This document shows positions 44,041-53,317 of a DNA stretch of 64,000 bases, one piece after another (within the stretch, counting starts at the first letter, position 1; the number at the start of each line of letters is the position of its first letter). The DNA lies in NCBI GenBank assembly GCA_035486135.1, contig DATHNI010000077.1, positions 4,205-68,204 on the forward strand, in the 5' to 3' direction. The translations under genes and the position numbers were made by a program. Under the pieces are notes generated by a model. The model worked only from the letters and a program-made list of their open reading frames with translations, was not told where the DNA came from and did not search any database. This stretch comes from JASHVB01 sp035486135 (GTDB taxonomy: Bacteria; Pseudomonadota; Alphaproteobacteria; Acetobacterales; Acetobacteraceae).

Positions 44041-44421
44041 TTACGAGCTGTGGCCGAGTGCCATGCTGAACAGGCTCATGTACTTCTTGTAGATCGAGGT
44101 CACGAGCGACTGAGCGGTCTCGGTATCGGCGATCTTGGTCAACTGGGCGTCGAGTGCGACACCGTTGCCATCGGGGCCATGCGCGTCCTTCTCGGTGACC
44201 GGTTGCAGCGGGCCGCCGGAGGTGCCGGCCAGATGACCAGGCTGCGTGCGCACCGGCGTCACGCTGGCGACGCTGGCGAGCGTGCTGGCGAAGGACGGCA
44301 GGTCGCTCGGCTGGAAGCCGGGCGTCGAGGCGTTGGCGACGTTCTGCGCCAGCAACGCCTGGCGCTGGTCCGCCCAGGCCAGTCGTTGCTCTGCAAGCGC
44401 GAACAGACCGATCTCTGTCAT
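44041..44421 (-). CDS. flgB: Flagellar basal-body rod protein FlgB
   Basis: A 126-residue proximal rod protein. ALLAQNVANASTPGFQPSDL near residues 22-41 is the rod/hook N-terminal motif with ANxxTPG. The C-terminal segment AQSLVTSIYKKYMSLFSMAL is also typical. It is probably the first gene of the flgB-flgC-fliE-fliQ-fliR-flhB-kinase operon, because the next upstream gene is divergent across 432 bp. Confidence 0.92.
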   Translation of the reverse strand: MTEIGLFALAEQRLAWADQRQALLAQNVANASTPGFQPSDLPSFASTLASVASVTPVRTQPGHLAGTSGGPLQPVTEKDAHGPDGNGVALDAQLTKIADTETAQSLVTSIYKKYMSLFSMALGHSS

Positions 44422-44649
44422 GCTGGGAGAATGCGCCGCGGAGGCTGAACGGATGGTTAACGGGCATGGGTGCCGCGCATATCACGCGCAGGCCCTGGGC
44501 TGCTTCGCCCAACCGACCCTCAGCAGCGGCCCCGGTGCGACACGGGGGCAGGGAGGCCCAGGCGGCAAGGATCCTGGACGGTTCCGGAGCATGGGAGCGA
44601 CAATGGTATGGACGGTGGTGGGAACGGTCTGACGTTCGACGGCGCAGCG

Positions 44650-44735
44650 AGGCGAGTAGTGGGGAGCAAGGCACCGCAGGTGCCATTCATCGTCCGTCAG
44701 ATTGGTTGTATAGCGCTGCCAGGCCCGCGGATACT
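44650..44735 (-). pseudogene. IS5-family transposase N-terminal remnant
   Basis: On the minus strand, about 20 codons read RYTTNLTDDEWHLRCLAPHY. This resembles the first residues of IS5-type transposases (RYxxDLTDxEWxLIxPxLP). No further transposase sequence, terminal repeats or target duplication could be identified, so it is a decayed fragment. It lies in the 432-bp interval (44422-44853) between the divergent flgB and M20 peptidase genes. The rest of that interval shows no gene. Confidence 0.45.
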
Positions 44736-44853
44736 GCGGGCGAATGATTTCAATCCAGGGGATCAGTGGTTCCGTCGTGTCTTGCCAATAACCGTCTCGC
44801 AACCCGCTGAAACCCCCCAACCCATCTTCGGCCAGGTTCTAAGAGGGATCGCA

Positions 44854-46251
44854 ATGGCGGCAACACGAGAGGGTGCGATCGCGCGCGCCCGAACAGGCTT
44901 CGACGACGGCAGCTTCATCGAGCGCCTGCGCGCACTGGTGGCCGTTCCCACCGAGAGCCATCCGCCGCTGCGCAAGCAGGAGTTGGAACGCTATTGCCAT
45001 GACGTCTGCGGGCCGATGATCGCGGAACTGGGATTCGCTACCCAAGTTCTCGACAATCCCGATCCCATGCACGGTCCTGTGCTGATCGGCACACGCATCG
45101 AGGATGCCTCGCTCCCGACCGTGCTGATCTACGGCCACGGCGACGTGGTGCGCGCCATGCCGGAACGCTGGCGGCCAGGCCTCGACCCGTGGACACTGAC
45201 CATCGAGGGCGACCGCATCTACGGCCGCGGCGTGGTCGATAACAAGGGCCAGCATTTGCTCGCCTTCGAGGCCCTGCGTGCCGTCCAGGCTGAACGCGGC
45301 CGGCTCGGTTTCAACGCCAAGATCATGGTCGAGACCGGCGAGGAAGCCGGCTCCCCCGGATTGCTCCCGTTTCTGCGCCAGCATCGCGACCTCTGCGCCG
45401 CCGACGTATTCATTGCACTGGACGGACCGCGCCAGAGCATGTCGGTTCCCGACATTACGTTGGGCACCCGCGGCGCCGTCGCCATCGACCTTGTCGTCGA
45501 TCTCCGCGAGGGCAGCCATCACTCCGGGCACTGGGGCGGCTTGCTTGCCGATCCAGGCGTCATCCTGGCGCACGCCATCGCCAGTATCGTCTCGCAGGAC
45601 GGCCGCATCCTGGTGCCGGGCTGGACCCCCACCGTCATTCCCAACTCCGTCCGCCAGGCCAGCCACGACGTCGTCATCGAAGACCTGCCCGGCACGCCGG
45701 TGCCGGACCCCGGCTGGGGCGAGCCGGGCCTGTCGCGTTCCGAACGCATCTACATGTGGAGCAGCGTCATCGTGCTCGCGAGCATCTCCGGCCAACCCGA
45801 AGGGCCGGTGAACGCCGTCGCCGGCAACGCCCGTGCCCGTGTGCAGATCCGGCACACGGTGGACGTGAAGGCCGAGACCATCGTGCCTGCACTGCGCGCG
45901 CATCTCGACGCGCAGGGCCTCGGCGTTGTGCAGATCGTACAGGTGACCGAACGTGACGCCTTCCCCGCCTCGCGCACCGATCCCGACGATCCGTGGGTAC
46001 GTCTTGTCGTGCGCTCGATGCAACAGACCGCGGGCCGGGCGCCGAACATCATTCCCAATATCGGCGCCTCCGGACCATCGGAATACTTCAAGCAGGTGCT
46101 TGGCGTTCCCGTGATGTGGATACCGCAATCGTACGGTGGCTGCGGCCAGCACGGACCCGACGAGCACGGGTTGGGATCGCTGTTCCGCGACGGCCTTGGG
46201 CTGATGGCCGGCGTGTTCTGGGACATCGGGGAGCAAGGCCGCCCCGCATGA
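44854..46251 (+). CDS. M20-family metallopeptidase/deacylase
   Basis: A 465-residue di-zinc peptidase of the M20 type. It has YGHGDVV (zinc His and Asp), GRGVVDNKGQ (zinc Asp), ETGEEAGS (catalytic Glu), a dimerisation domain, and a C-terminal zinc His in GCGQHGPDEHG. It hydrolyses peptides or N-acyl/carbamoyl amino acids. The substrate is unclear. The ATG at 44854 has AAGAGGGA about seven bases upstream. The open frame upstream to 44470 is not homologous. A single gene, not obviously in an operon. Confidence 0.88.
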   Translation: MAATREGAIARARTGFDDGSFIERLRALVAVPTESHPPLRKQELERYCHDVCGPMIAELGFATQVLDNPDPMHGPVLIGTRIEDASLPTVLIYGHGDVVRAMPERWRPGLDPWTLTIEGDRIYGRGVVDNKGQHLLAFEALRAVQAERGRLGFNAKIMVETGEEAGSPGLLPFLRQHRDLCAADVFIALDGPRQSMSVPDITLGTRGAVAIDLVVDLREGSHHSGHWGGLLADPGVILAHAIASIVSQDGRILVPGWTPTVIPNSVRQASHDVVIEDLPGTPVPDPGWGEPGLSRSERIYMWSSVIVLASISGQPEGPVNAVAGNARARVQIRHTVDVKAETIVPALRAHLDAQGLGVVQIVQVTERDAFPASRTDPDDPWVRLVVRSMQQTAGRAPNIIPNIGASGPSEYFKQVLGVPVMWIPQSYGGCGQHGPDEHGLGSLFRDGLGLMAGVFWDIGEQGRPA

Positions 46252-47078
46252 CGCGCCACCCGTGCGACTCCCCTCGAGGGCCACTGTTGCGTCCGGGCCG
46301 CGGCGGCCTTGCTGTCGGCCCGGCCGGCGCTCGGGGTACATGTGTTCACCGGACCTGGCGGAGCAGCCGTGTGGAACCAGCTACGTCGCCCTGAGGAACG
46401 CGTGCCTCGTCGTGCTGCGCGGCAAGCGTGGCCGGCCAGCTAACGCGGCGGTTAACCGTCCGGCTGTTCCTGACTGATGGCGCGTGACCGACGCCCTCAC
46501 CCGCATCCTTAGCTGTGTGTGGCGCACCCCAAGGGTGGGGAATTGGGAGGCTGTCGGGAATCGACCTGACAGCGCCGGACCACGAATTCCAGACGCGGGC
46601 GGCGGTTGCCAATACCTGTGTCGACGGGCTGGAACTGCGCACGGGGCAAAGCGCTCTGGACCACGCCGCCGCATTCACGCCCCTGACGCTGTGCGCAATG
46701 GTCGATCTCACTGATCATCGAGGCCGCGCGACCTGAGCGACACGGCGATAGTGTATAGCCGGCCCTCAAAGAGACGACACAACAGGAACGATGTCCGCAT
46801 CCGCCTCCCGATGTGGCGGCGTTTGTGCAACGGGACCGCAGCATGCACATGACCAGCTACACGCCGGTGTCAAAACGCGATCGCAAACTTGCTCGTCAGG
46901 ACACATCCGTTACATGCAGTCCTATCGTATTAACACATTAATGACTTTGCTCGCTGCGTAATATTCTGATAGCCGTCCGGCTGCGCGCATCGCGTGCCGC
47001 AAGCTCGCTGATTGAGCGCCGCGCTGCAGGATAAGTCGAGAGCAGAACGATATTCAACGTGACAAAGGAGCATTTTCT
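46252..47078. other. 827-bp interval, promoter region and possible IS debris
   Basis: No gene is supported. On the plus strand, around 46620-46720, one frame reads VDGLELRTGQSALDHAAA, faintly like the C-terminal part of Tn5/IS4 transposases, but too weak to call. The segment 46900-46980 is AT-richer, with TATTAACACATTAATG, and is a likely promoter zone for the gene at 47079. That gene has AAAGGAG eight bases upstream of its ATG. Confidence 0.55.
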
Positions 47079-50000
47079 ATGACGACCGAGTCGTGGGTCG
47101 GTTCCAACGGTGCCTTTTCAACGCTGACGCATTGGGAAAGCACGACGAACATTGGTATTACCGTGCCTGGCCTTAGCGATTCCGCTGATTTCGGCAGCGG
47201 TGTCAGTAGCGGCGCCACAATCACCGGTGGCGGCGCGGTTTCCGACCTCACGGTCGAAGCCAGCCTGGTGTTCAGTGCGCCGATCACCGCGACTGCGATA
47301 GGCAACACTGGCACCGTCACCCTAACCGCTGGCTCGCTCACCTCCCTCGACAGCTTCTTCAACGCCGGTACCCTGACCGTGGTGTCGGGCTTCATCGGCT
47401 CGCTGTATTTCACCAACGACGGCGTGGTGCAGTTGGGGGCCGGCGGCACGTTGCGTAACACTGGCTATCTCGGTGACAATGGTTCTTTTGAAGTCACGAA
47501 CGGCGGCTGGGTGGACGCGTCCGGCGGCCTGAGTGTCGGCGACACCGGGGCCGGCACACTGACAGTGACCAGTGGCGGGAGTGCTACCGACAGTTTCGCC
47601 ATCGTTGGCAACCAAGCCGGTAGCTACGGCACCGCCGTGATCAGCGGCACTGACGCGAATTGGTGGAGTGCCGGCGCGTTGACCGTCGCACAAAACGGCG
47701 CCGGCAGCGTAATGGTGCAGAACGACGGCACGTTCAGCGCAGAGGATCTCTACGCGGGCGTCGCGGCGGGCGCCTCCGGCAGCTTCACCGTCAGCGGGTC
47801 CGGATCGAACGCGAGCTTCGCCCAATCCATGCTGATCGGCGAAGCGGGCAACGGTACTGTCTCCGTTCAGGATGCCGCCACGGTTTGGCTCGGCGCTGTG
47901 GCCATCGTAGGAGAGTCGATTGGAGGCGAGGGAACCCTCAGCGTCAGCGGAGGGACGGTCTCGGTCGGCCAGGCGTTGATCGTCGGCGGTGCCGGCACCG
48001 GATCCCTGTCGGTCGGCAACGCCGGCACGGTCTATGCCGCAAGCATATTGCTGGGCGATGGCGCCGGCAGCACCGGCAGCGTCGTCATCAATGGCCCACA
48101 ATCCGTGCTCGCAGCCTACCAATCCATCTTTATCGGCGCCTCGGGCGAGGGCCAACTGTTGATTGACAGCGGCGGCACCACCGTCAGTAGCGTTACCGTC
48201 GATATTGGCACGTCCGCCGGCGCCTCGGGCACGGTGACGGTCAGCGGCAGCGGGTCTGAATTGAGAGCCTCGGCGGCACTGGTCGTGGGCGACGCCGCCA
48301 ACGGCACACTGGCGATCGAGAATCAGGCGACCGCCACGGCATCGATTCTGACAGTCGGAAATGTCAGCGGCAGCTCAGGCACTGTCACAGTAAGCGGAAG
48401 CGGCGCGTCGCTCGCGGTGACTGTCGCTTCGATCGGCGGCAATTGGGAAGCGGCGGGCGGTACGGGTCTGCTGGATCTGAGCGCCGGCGGCGTACTGACC
48501 AATACCGGCTGGACCAATGTATGGAACCAGGGAACGATCCAACTGTCTGGTGGAGCGTTGCTGACCCAAGCCGTTGACCTGATGGGCTGTCTCGTTGGTT
48601 ACGGCACAGTCGAGACCAGTTCGACGTTGGCCGACTACCAGATCATGAACGACGGCAGTATTCTTGCGTCGGGCGGCACGCTCGATCTGCTCGGAACCGT
48701 CACACAGACCGGCACGCTGGCGATCGCGTCTGGTGCCGAGTTGCTGGTGCAGGATCCGGTTGCGAACACCCAGACCGTGATATTCGAGAGCGGCAGCGAC
48801 GAGACGCTGACGATGGCGGACCCTGCGATGATGCAGGCCAGCATCATGGGCTTCGCGGCCGGCGACACGATCGAATTGCTGGGAGTGGCCGTGGACACGT
48901 TGCAATTCATCAACGGGACGCTCGCGGCGATCGGATCTGGCGGTCCCGACAATACTTTGCGCGCGGTCGGCTCCTTTTTGTTTGGAAACAGCTACAATCT
49001 TGACGAATTCTCCGTTTCGACAAGTGCCCAAGGCAACTCGTACATCACCTTCGCCAGCACCAACGCAACGACGACCACGAGTTTCGCCGCAAGTGGGCCC
49101 AGCGAGTCCACGTATCTGGAAACAAACCGATTCTTCGCGAGCACGAGCCCGTGGAATACGCCGATCAGCAGCGGCGCCGGCAGCAGCGCGATTCCCGGCA
49201 TCGGTTCGGTCATCGCCGGTCTGACCAGTTGGAACCCTACCAGCGGCAGCGTTGCGATCTATTACGCGCAGACATCAGATCCCCTTGTGCCGGTGCTGTA
49301 CAACCCCGAGACCTATTCCATGGTAGCAGGCGGGGAATGGCTGCGCACCGGCAACACGTCAGCCGTTGAGCAACAGATTCTCGCAACCTCCTCGGCGACC
49401 GATCCCATTCCCGGCAACCCGTACTCGACGTCGGTCGCCGGCCTGACGTGGAACAGTACATCCAGCGGCCTGCCGGCTGACTATAACCAGTGGGTGCAGG
49501 GCGCGGGGCAGACGTTGTATGTTTACGCGCCCAGCGGCATCACGCCGACGGCATCTTCAGACGGCCAGACGGTGATCATACAGCCGGACGGCATGGCCAT
49601 CGAACTGTACTCTCCGATCGTCCTGTCAACCGGCCAGATCGTCTCTTCAGCGTTCAGTGCCACAAACGCGCTTAGCGGCTCTGGAACCGGCGCGGACAAT
49701 GGCCGTACCGCCAGCATGATCGAAAATTATGCCGGTGTGCTGCGGGACGTCGACGTGACGTCCGGCACGATCGACCATGCGTTGGCGATCGTAGTGCCAC
49801 AATCGATGCTGACTGCGGCAGTGACCGGTCCGGCGCTTGCCTTCGACGCCAATTCCACCGGTTACACCGGGTCGCTCGCAATGGGTTCTCATCTTGCGCT
49901 GCCATCGACACTTGATCTCAACAGCCTTGATCTACAGACCGCGCTGGGCAAGGAGATCGCGCAGGCTGCGCAAACTTATGGCGAGTTCATCGTCGATACG

Positions 50001-50126
50001 GGCGGCAGCGGCATCAGCATCGTGACGCAGAACGACCCAACAAGCGCTGCGCTGAACACCTGGAGCAGTACATTGCAGAGCGATCTGAACACAATCTTCC
50101 AACATGAGGTGTTGCTACCCGGCTGA
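47079..50126 (+). CDS. Large beta-repeat surface protein with C-terminal uncharacterised domain
   Basis: A 1015-residue protein. Residues ~1-520 are Gly/Ser/Thr-rich repeats such as GTVTVSGSGSEL, GAGTLTVTSGG and GNGTVSVQDAA, the T5SS/PEP-CTERM-associated beta-helix repeat type. Residues ~685-1010 form a second domain with SPWNTPI, RTASMIENYAGVLR and YGEFIVDTGG. That domain is clearly homologous to the secreted protein at 53310-54485. No N-terminal signal peptide or PEP-CTERM tail is visible, so the export route is unknown. ATG 47079 has AAAGGAG eight bases upstream. A likely extracellular matrix or surface role (inference). It stands at the left edge of the exopolysaccharide locus. Confidence 0.75.
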   Translation: MTTESWVGSNGAFSTLTHWESTTNIGITVPGLSDSADFGSGVSSGATITGGGAVSDLTVEASLVFSAPITATAIGNTGTVTLTAGSLTSLDSFFNAGTLTVVSGFIGSLYFTNDGVVQLGAGGTLRNTGYLGDNGSFEVTNGGWVDASGGLSVGDTGAGTLTVTSGGSATDSFAIVGNQAGSYGTAVISGTDANWWSAGALTVAQNGAGSVMVQNDGTFSAEDLYAGVAAGASGSFTVSGSGSNASFAQSMLIGEAGNGTVSVQDAATVWLGAVAIVGESIGGEGTLSVSGGTVSVGQALIVGGAGTGSLSVGNAGTVYAASILLGDGAGSTGSVVINGPQSVLAAYQSIFIGASGEGQLLIDSGGTTVSSVTVDIGTSAGASGTVTVSGSGSELRASAALVVGDAANGTLAIENQATATASILTVGNVSGSSGTVTVSGSGASLAVTVASIGGNWEAAGGTGLLDLSAGGVLTNTGWTNVWNQGTIQLSGGALLTQAVDLMGCLVGYGTVETSSTLADYQIMNDGSILASGGTLDLLGTVTQTGTLAIASGAELLVQDPVANTQTVIFESGSDETLTMADPAMMQASIMGFAAGDTIELLGVAVDTLQFINGTLAAIGSGGPDNTLRAVGSFLFGNSYNLDEFSVSTSAQGNSYITFASTNATTTTSFAASGPSESTYLETNRFFASTSPWNTPISSGAGSSAIPGIGSVIAGLTSWNPTSGSVAIYYAQTSDPLVPVLYNPETYSMVAGGEWLRTGNTSAVEQQILATSSATDPIPGNPYSTSVAGLTWNSTSSGLPADYNQWVQGAGQTLYVYAPSGITPTASSDGQTVIIQPDGMAIELYSPIVLSTGQIVSSAFSATNALSGSGTGADNGRTASMIENYAGVLRDVDVTSGTIDHALAIVVPQSMLTAAVTGPALAFDANSTGYTGSLAMGSHLALPSTLDLNSLDLQTALGKEIAQAAQTYGEFIVDTGGSGISIVTQNDPTSAALNTWSSTLQSDLNTIFQHEVLLPG

Positions 50127-50224
50127 CCAAACGACGAGGCCAGCGCACGTCCGGCTCTTGCGGCCGCCGGGCGCCGGCAGCTTGAGCGGCACCGGTGGGC
50201 CGCCCAGGCTGCCGGCACGCCAGT

Positions 50225-51748
50225 TCAGAAGGAAGCTGGTCCTTCGCTGAAGGCGCTGCGCGGCCTGGTGCGATAGGTCGGCAGACTGACCAGCACGGAA
50301 AGTCCGAGATCGTGTTCAATAGCCTCGGGGGTCAGGTAGCCGCGCCGCAACAAAGCGGACACCAGCGCAACGGCGACCGCGACCACGAGAGTCAGCGCCA
50401 ATCCGGCGGCCAGCACCAGCTTGCGAATCGGCGTTTCCGATAGGGGCACGTCCGCCGGCTGGATCACCCGGACATTGGCTGTCTTCCGCGCGTCGACGGC
50501 TTCCAGGAGGCGGCGGCCATTCAGCGACTTGACGGCATTGTCGTAGGCGTCGCTCAGCAGCAGTTGGTTGCGTTGGAGGCTCTGCAACTGGACCTCTTTC
50601 GCGTCGAGATCGTCCAGGGACGTGGTGATCGCGACCAGGTCCTTCTGGTCGGCAGCATATCGGGCCTCGGCAGCCTGCAGTGCTTGGGTGACCTGAGAGC
50701 GGTCGTAGCTGAGCTTGTCGAACAACTCATTGCGGCCAACCCGGACCACGGCCGGTGTGTTGGGGCCGCCAGCGCCGCGGCTCGGCTGGATACGCTGTTC
50801 TGGCTCAGCCGACGCGGCGCCATAATTCAGGTGCCGCGAATCTCTGTACAGGGACACCTCGGCCGGCGTATTGGCCAGTTGCCGGTCAAGCACGGCCAGA
50901 CGACTATGGCTTTGGGCGACACTAATGCCCGCCTTTTTCAGGTCCATTGAAATGTCTCCCTGCTGGCGCAGCAGGATCTGTTGTTGCGTGGCGAAGTCCG
51001 AGATGCCGGCGCTGGCCTTGAAGGCGGCGTACGCCTGGGCGGCCTGGTCGAGCTTCACGTGCAGATCGCTTGCCTGAGTGTCAACGATTGTTGCCTCTAC
51101 GTCTCGGTAGAGATCAGCCCGACGCTGCAGGTACAGCTCGATGAGATCATTGACCGCACGCGCGGCCACTTCCGGGTTGGTATGGCGGAATTCGACCCCG
51201 ATGGTGCTGCCTTCCTTGTCCGGCGTTGCACTTAGCGCGCGGTCGAATTCTTCGATCGCCTCGTCTTCCGGCGAAAGCGGCGCAGGCGGAATGACTTTCA
51301 AACCTACCGCGGTCTTGAACGCAGCGACGTCGTTGTTCACGGCGGATCGGATTCTTGCCAGCAACGATGGTGGTTCAAGATAGCGCGGGTACAGCACACC
51401 CAGACCGATTTCGTGAATGACTTCCCTGGCCAACAGCGGACTCTTGAGGATCTCAGCTTCCGACTGCAGGAACGACTCCCGGTCAAGAATTGCGTTGATC
51501 TGTTGCTCGCTGCCTGCTCCGGGCCGGAACGTGTAGTCCGATGACAGCAGGACAAGCAGCGTCGCTTTCGCGTCGTAGCGCGGCGGCATTATGACATAGG
51601 CACTGATTGCGATCACGAGCATGATCATGGCCGAAACGGCGATCCGGAACCGATCCCTCAGCAGGGAGGCGGCGAGATAGCGGGGCGATGTCAAAATCGT
51701 CTGCCCGTGCAAACGATATCGGTCGTTTTCAAAAAATTCGGCATCCAT
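50225..51748 (-). CDS. Polysaccharide chain-length determinant/GumC-Wzz-like protein
   Basis: A 507-residue inner-membrane protein. It has transmembrane segments at about residues 37-58 and 440-465 enclosing a large periplasmic coiled-coil domain with many QSLQRNQLL- and LDRQLAN-type heptads. Before the second segment, QPADVPLSETPIRK is the Pro-rich motif of Wzz/GumC proteins. No C-terminal kinase is present. The ATPase at 57738 may be the split partner. It controls length or export of polymer. The ATG at 51748 was chosen. Upstream in-frame codons are not conserved. AGGAAGGAGGAG lies about 11 bases before it. Confidence 0.85.
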   Translation of the reverse strand: MDAEFFENDRYRLHGQTILTSPRYLAASLLRDRFRIAVSAMIMLVIAISAYVIMPPRYDAKATLLVLLSSDYTFRPGAGSEQQINAILDRESFLQSEAEILKSPLLAREVIHEIGLGVLYPRYLEPPSLLARIRSAVNNDVAAFKTAVGLKVIPPAPLSPEDEAIEEFDRALSATPDKEGSTIGVEFRHTNPEVAARAVNDLIELYLQRRADLYRDVEATIVDTQASDLHVKLDQAAQAYAAFKASAGISDFATQQQILLRQQGDISMDLKKAGISVAQSHSRLAVLDRQLANTPAEVSLYRDSRHLNYGAASAEPEQRIQPSRGAGGPNTPAVVRVGRNELFDKLSYDRSQVTQALQAAEARYAADQKDLVAITTSLDDLDAKEVQLQSLQRNQLLLSDAYDNAVKSLNGRRLLEAVDARKTANVRVIQPADVPLSETPIRKLVLAAGLALTLVVAVAVALVSALLRRGYLTPEAIEHDLGLSVLVSLPTYRTRPRSAFSEGPASF

Positions 51749-52114
51749 TGTCGACCCACTCCTCCTTCCTCCGCAGAACGGCGGAAGATACCACGGCATT
51801 GCTGGGGGAAATTGCACGGTAACCAAACGGTGTCCATTGTACCGTGCTGTCGTATCGCGGTCCATGCCACAGGCAACTGTGACTGGAAATGTGATCGGAT
51901 CGTGATCCACCGCAGTTCGTTGCATACGAAACATGATGATATGTAAACGGTCTTTGCCGTCTGTTACGAAATACCGCTGCGCCAGGTTCCCACGCCGTTT
52001 CGCCTGCGACATACTGGATTTGGTAGGTTGCGCGGACCTGAGCCGGCGTTTACAAGATGACACCTGCGACTTCATTCACAGCATGTCCGCTGCACTTGGA
52101 AAGAGGGGCGTTGC
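51749..52114. other. Divergent promoter interval
   Basis: 366 bp between the GumC-like gene (minus) and the thioesterase gene (plus). No gene is supported. The middle is AT-richer than surroundings (for example ATGATGATATGTAAACGG near 51930-51947) and probably holds both promoters. Confidence 0.6.
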
Positions 52115-53317
52115 GTGGACAAACCTGAAGCATTTGCATCACTTGACGCGGCAACCGTGTGCGGGGAGAGCGGCGTAGAAGCCAATGGCTCCGTTGCCTT
52201 GCCACCGCCGACGGCGGTGTCCGCGCGGGAAGCAACCTCGCGCGACGTGGTTGCAGAGATTTGGGCGCGTCTATTGGGACACAAGGCGCGCAACGATAGT
52301 GCACGGCTGATCGACCTATCCGTCGGCGCGGGCCGTGTCTATCGGCTGCTGACAGAAATCGAGCAGGAAACTGGTGTCGCCTTGCCGATCACGGTGGTTT
52401 TCCAGGCGCCCACGCTGAAAGACCTCAGCGAGGTGGTGCGCCAGCGTGCGTGGCCGCGCTTCGAGCCGCAGGTCCTGGTGAAATCAGGGAAGATCGACAC
52501 TCCGTCCTTGATGATCTTTCCAGGACTCGGCGGGTCGGTGTTTCAGTTGTTGGATCTGGCGCGCCTGATCGTACATCCCGGTGCAACCTATATCATGCAG
52601 CAGCAGGGCCTGTCGGGCGACGCACTACCGCATACCACGATCGAAGCAATGGCACATTTCCAGTTGGCTGCCATCAAGGCCGTGCAACCGACTGGCCCAT
52701 ATTACCTGTTGGGTTATTCCCTCGGGGGCATCGTTGCCCTCGAAGTCGCCCGCCTGCTGAGTGCGCGGGGTGAAGACGTAGCCTTCCTCGGCATGATCGA
52801 GCCAGGGCTGCCGGAAACACTCTGGCCGGCCAGCGTACGAGTTGGCTTCCTGCTGAACCGAGTGAAGCACCATTGGCAGATGGTACGTGCACAAGCAACC
52901 ACCGCCGATGCGGTGGGCTACATCGCCGGCCATATGCGGCCGTTGGTCGGGCGCCTTTGCCGCTTGCTGGGGATCGATGCCGGCGGTTGGTCCCCTTACA
53001 CGGTGGACGGTCTTCCGAACGCCCTGGCCGCCCTGCGCGATGCCAATATCCAGGCTGGCTACGCCTATAAGCTGCGGCCGTTCCACGGTGCGGTGAAATT
53101 CCTGCGCTCCGAACACGGTGATCCGCTGTCCTGCGACCCGATGAAGGTGTGGCCCCGCTACCTTTCGCACTTGACCGTCTGGACCATGCCGGGAGGCCAT
53201 GAGACCATCCTGCGCGGCAAATACGTCAAGCTTCTCGCCGAGAAGATCTCCCTTTTGCTCGAGGCGGACGCCTCGTCGCCCGCGGCGACAGCCCCTTGTG
53301 GCAGCGGCACTAGTTGA
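52115..53317 (+). CDS. Thioesterase with degenerate carrier domain
   Basis: A 400-residue protein. Residues ~40-110 have the helical layout of an NRPS/PKS carrier domain (DVVAEIWARLLG, RLLTEIEQETGVALPITVVF, APTLKDLSEVV). Where the phosphopantetheine serine should stand, the sequence is IDLSVGAGRVY, with Ala at about 72. Residues ~130-380 form an alpha/beta-hydrolase thioesterase: LLGYSLGGIVALE with Ser at about 202, and GGHETIL with the catalytic His. The GTG start at 52115 follows AAAGAGGGG. Its role in an exopolysaccharide locus may be acyl transfer or release (inference). It overlaps the convergent gene's end by 8 bp. Confidence 0.78.
   Translation: MDKPEAFASLDAATVCGESGVEANGSVALPPPTAVSAREATSRDVVAEIWARLLGHKARNDSARLIDLSVGAGRVYRLLTEIEQETGVALPITVVFQAPTLKDLSEVVRQRAWPRFEPQVLVKSGKIDTPSLMIFPGLGGSVFQLLDLARLIVHPGATYIMQQQGLSGDALPHTTIEAMAHFQLAAIKAVQPTGPYYLLGYSLGGIVALEVARLLSARGEDVAFLGMIEPGLPETLWPASVRVGFLLNRVKHHWQMVRAQATTADAVGYIAGHMRPLVGRLCRLLGIDAGGWSPYTVDGLPNALAALRDANIQAGYAYKLRPFHGAVKFLRSEHGDPLSCDPMKVWPRYLSHLTVWTMPGGHETILRGKYVKLLAEKISLLLEADASSPAATAPCGSGTS

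Noticed and set aside
44839..46341. 500-codon minus-strand open frame
   Set aside because: Antisense to the M20 peptidase, no domain or plausible start context.
46515..46736. Possible Tn5/IS4-type transposase C-terminal fragment
   Set aside because: The resemblance (VDGLELRTGQSALDHAAA) is short and has no surrounding transposase motifs or terminal repeats. It could be chance.
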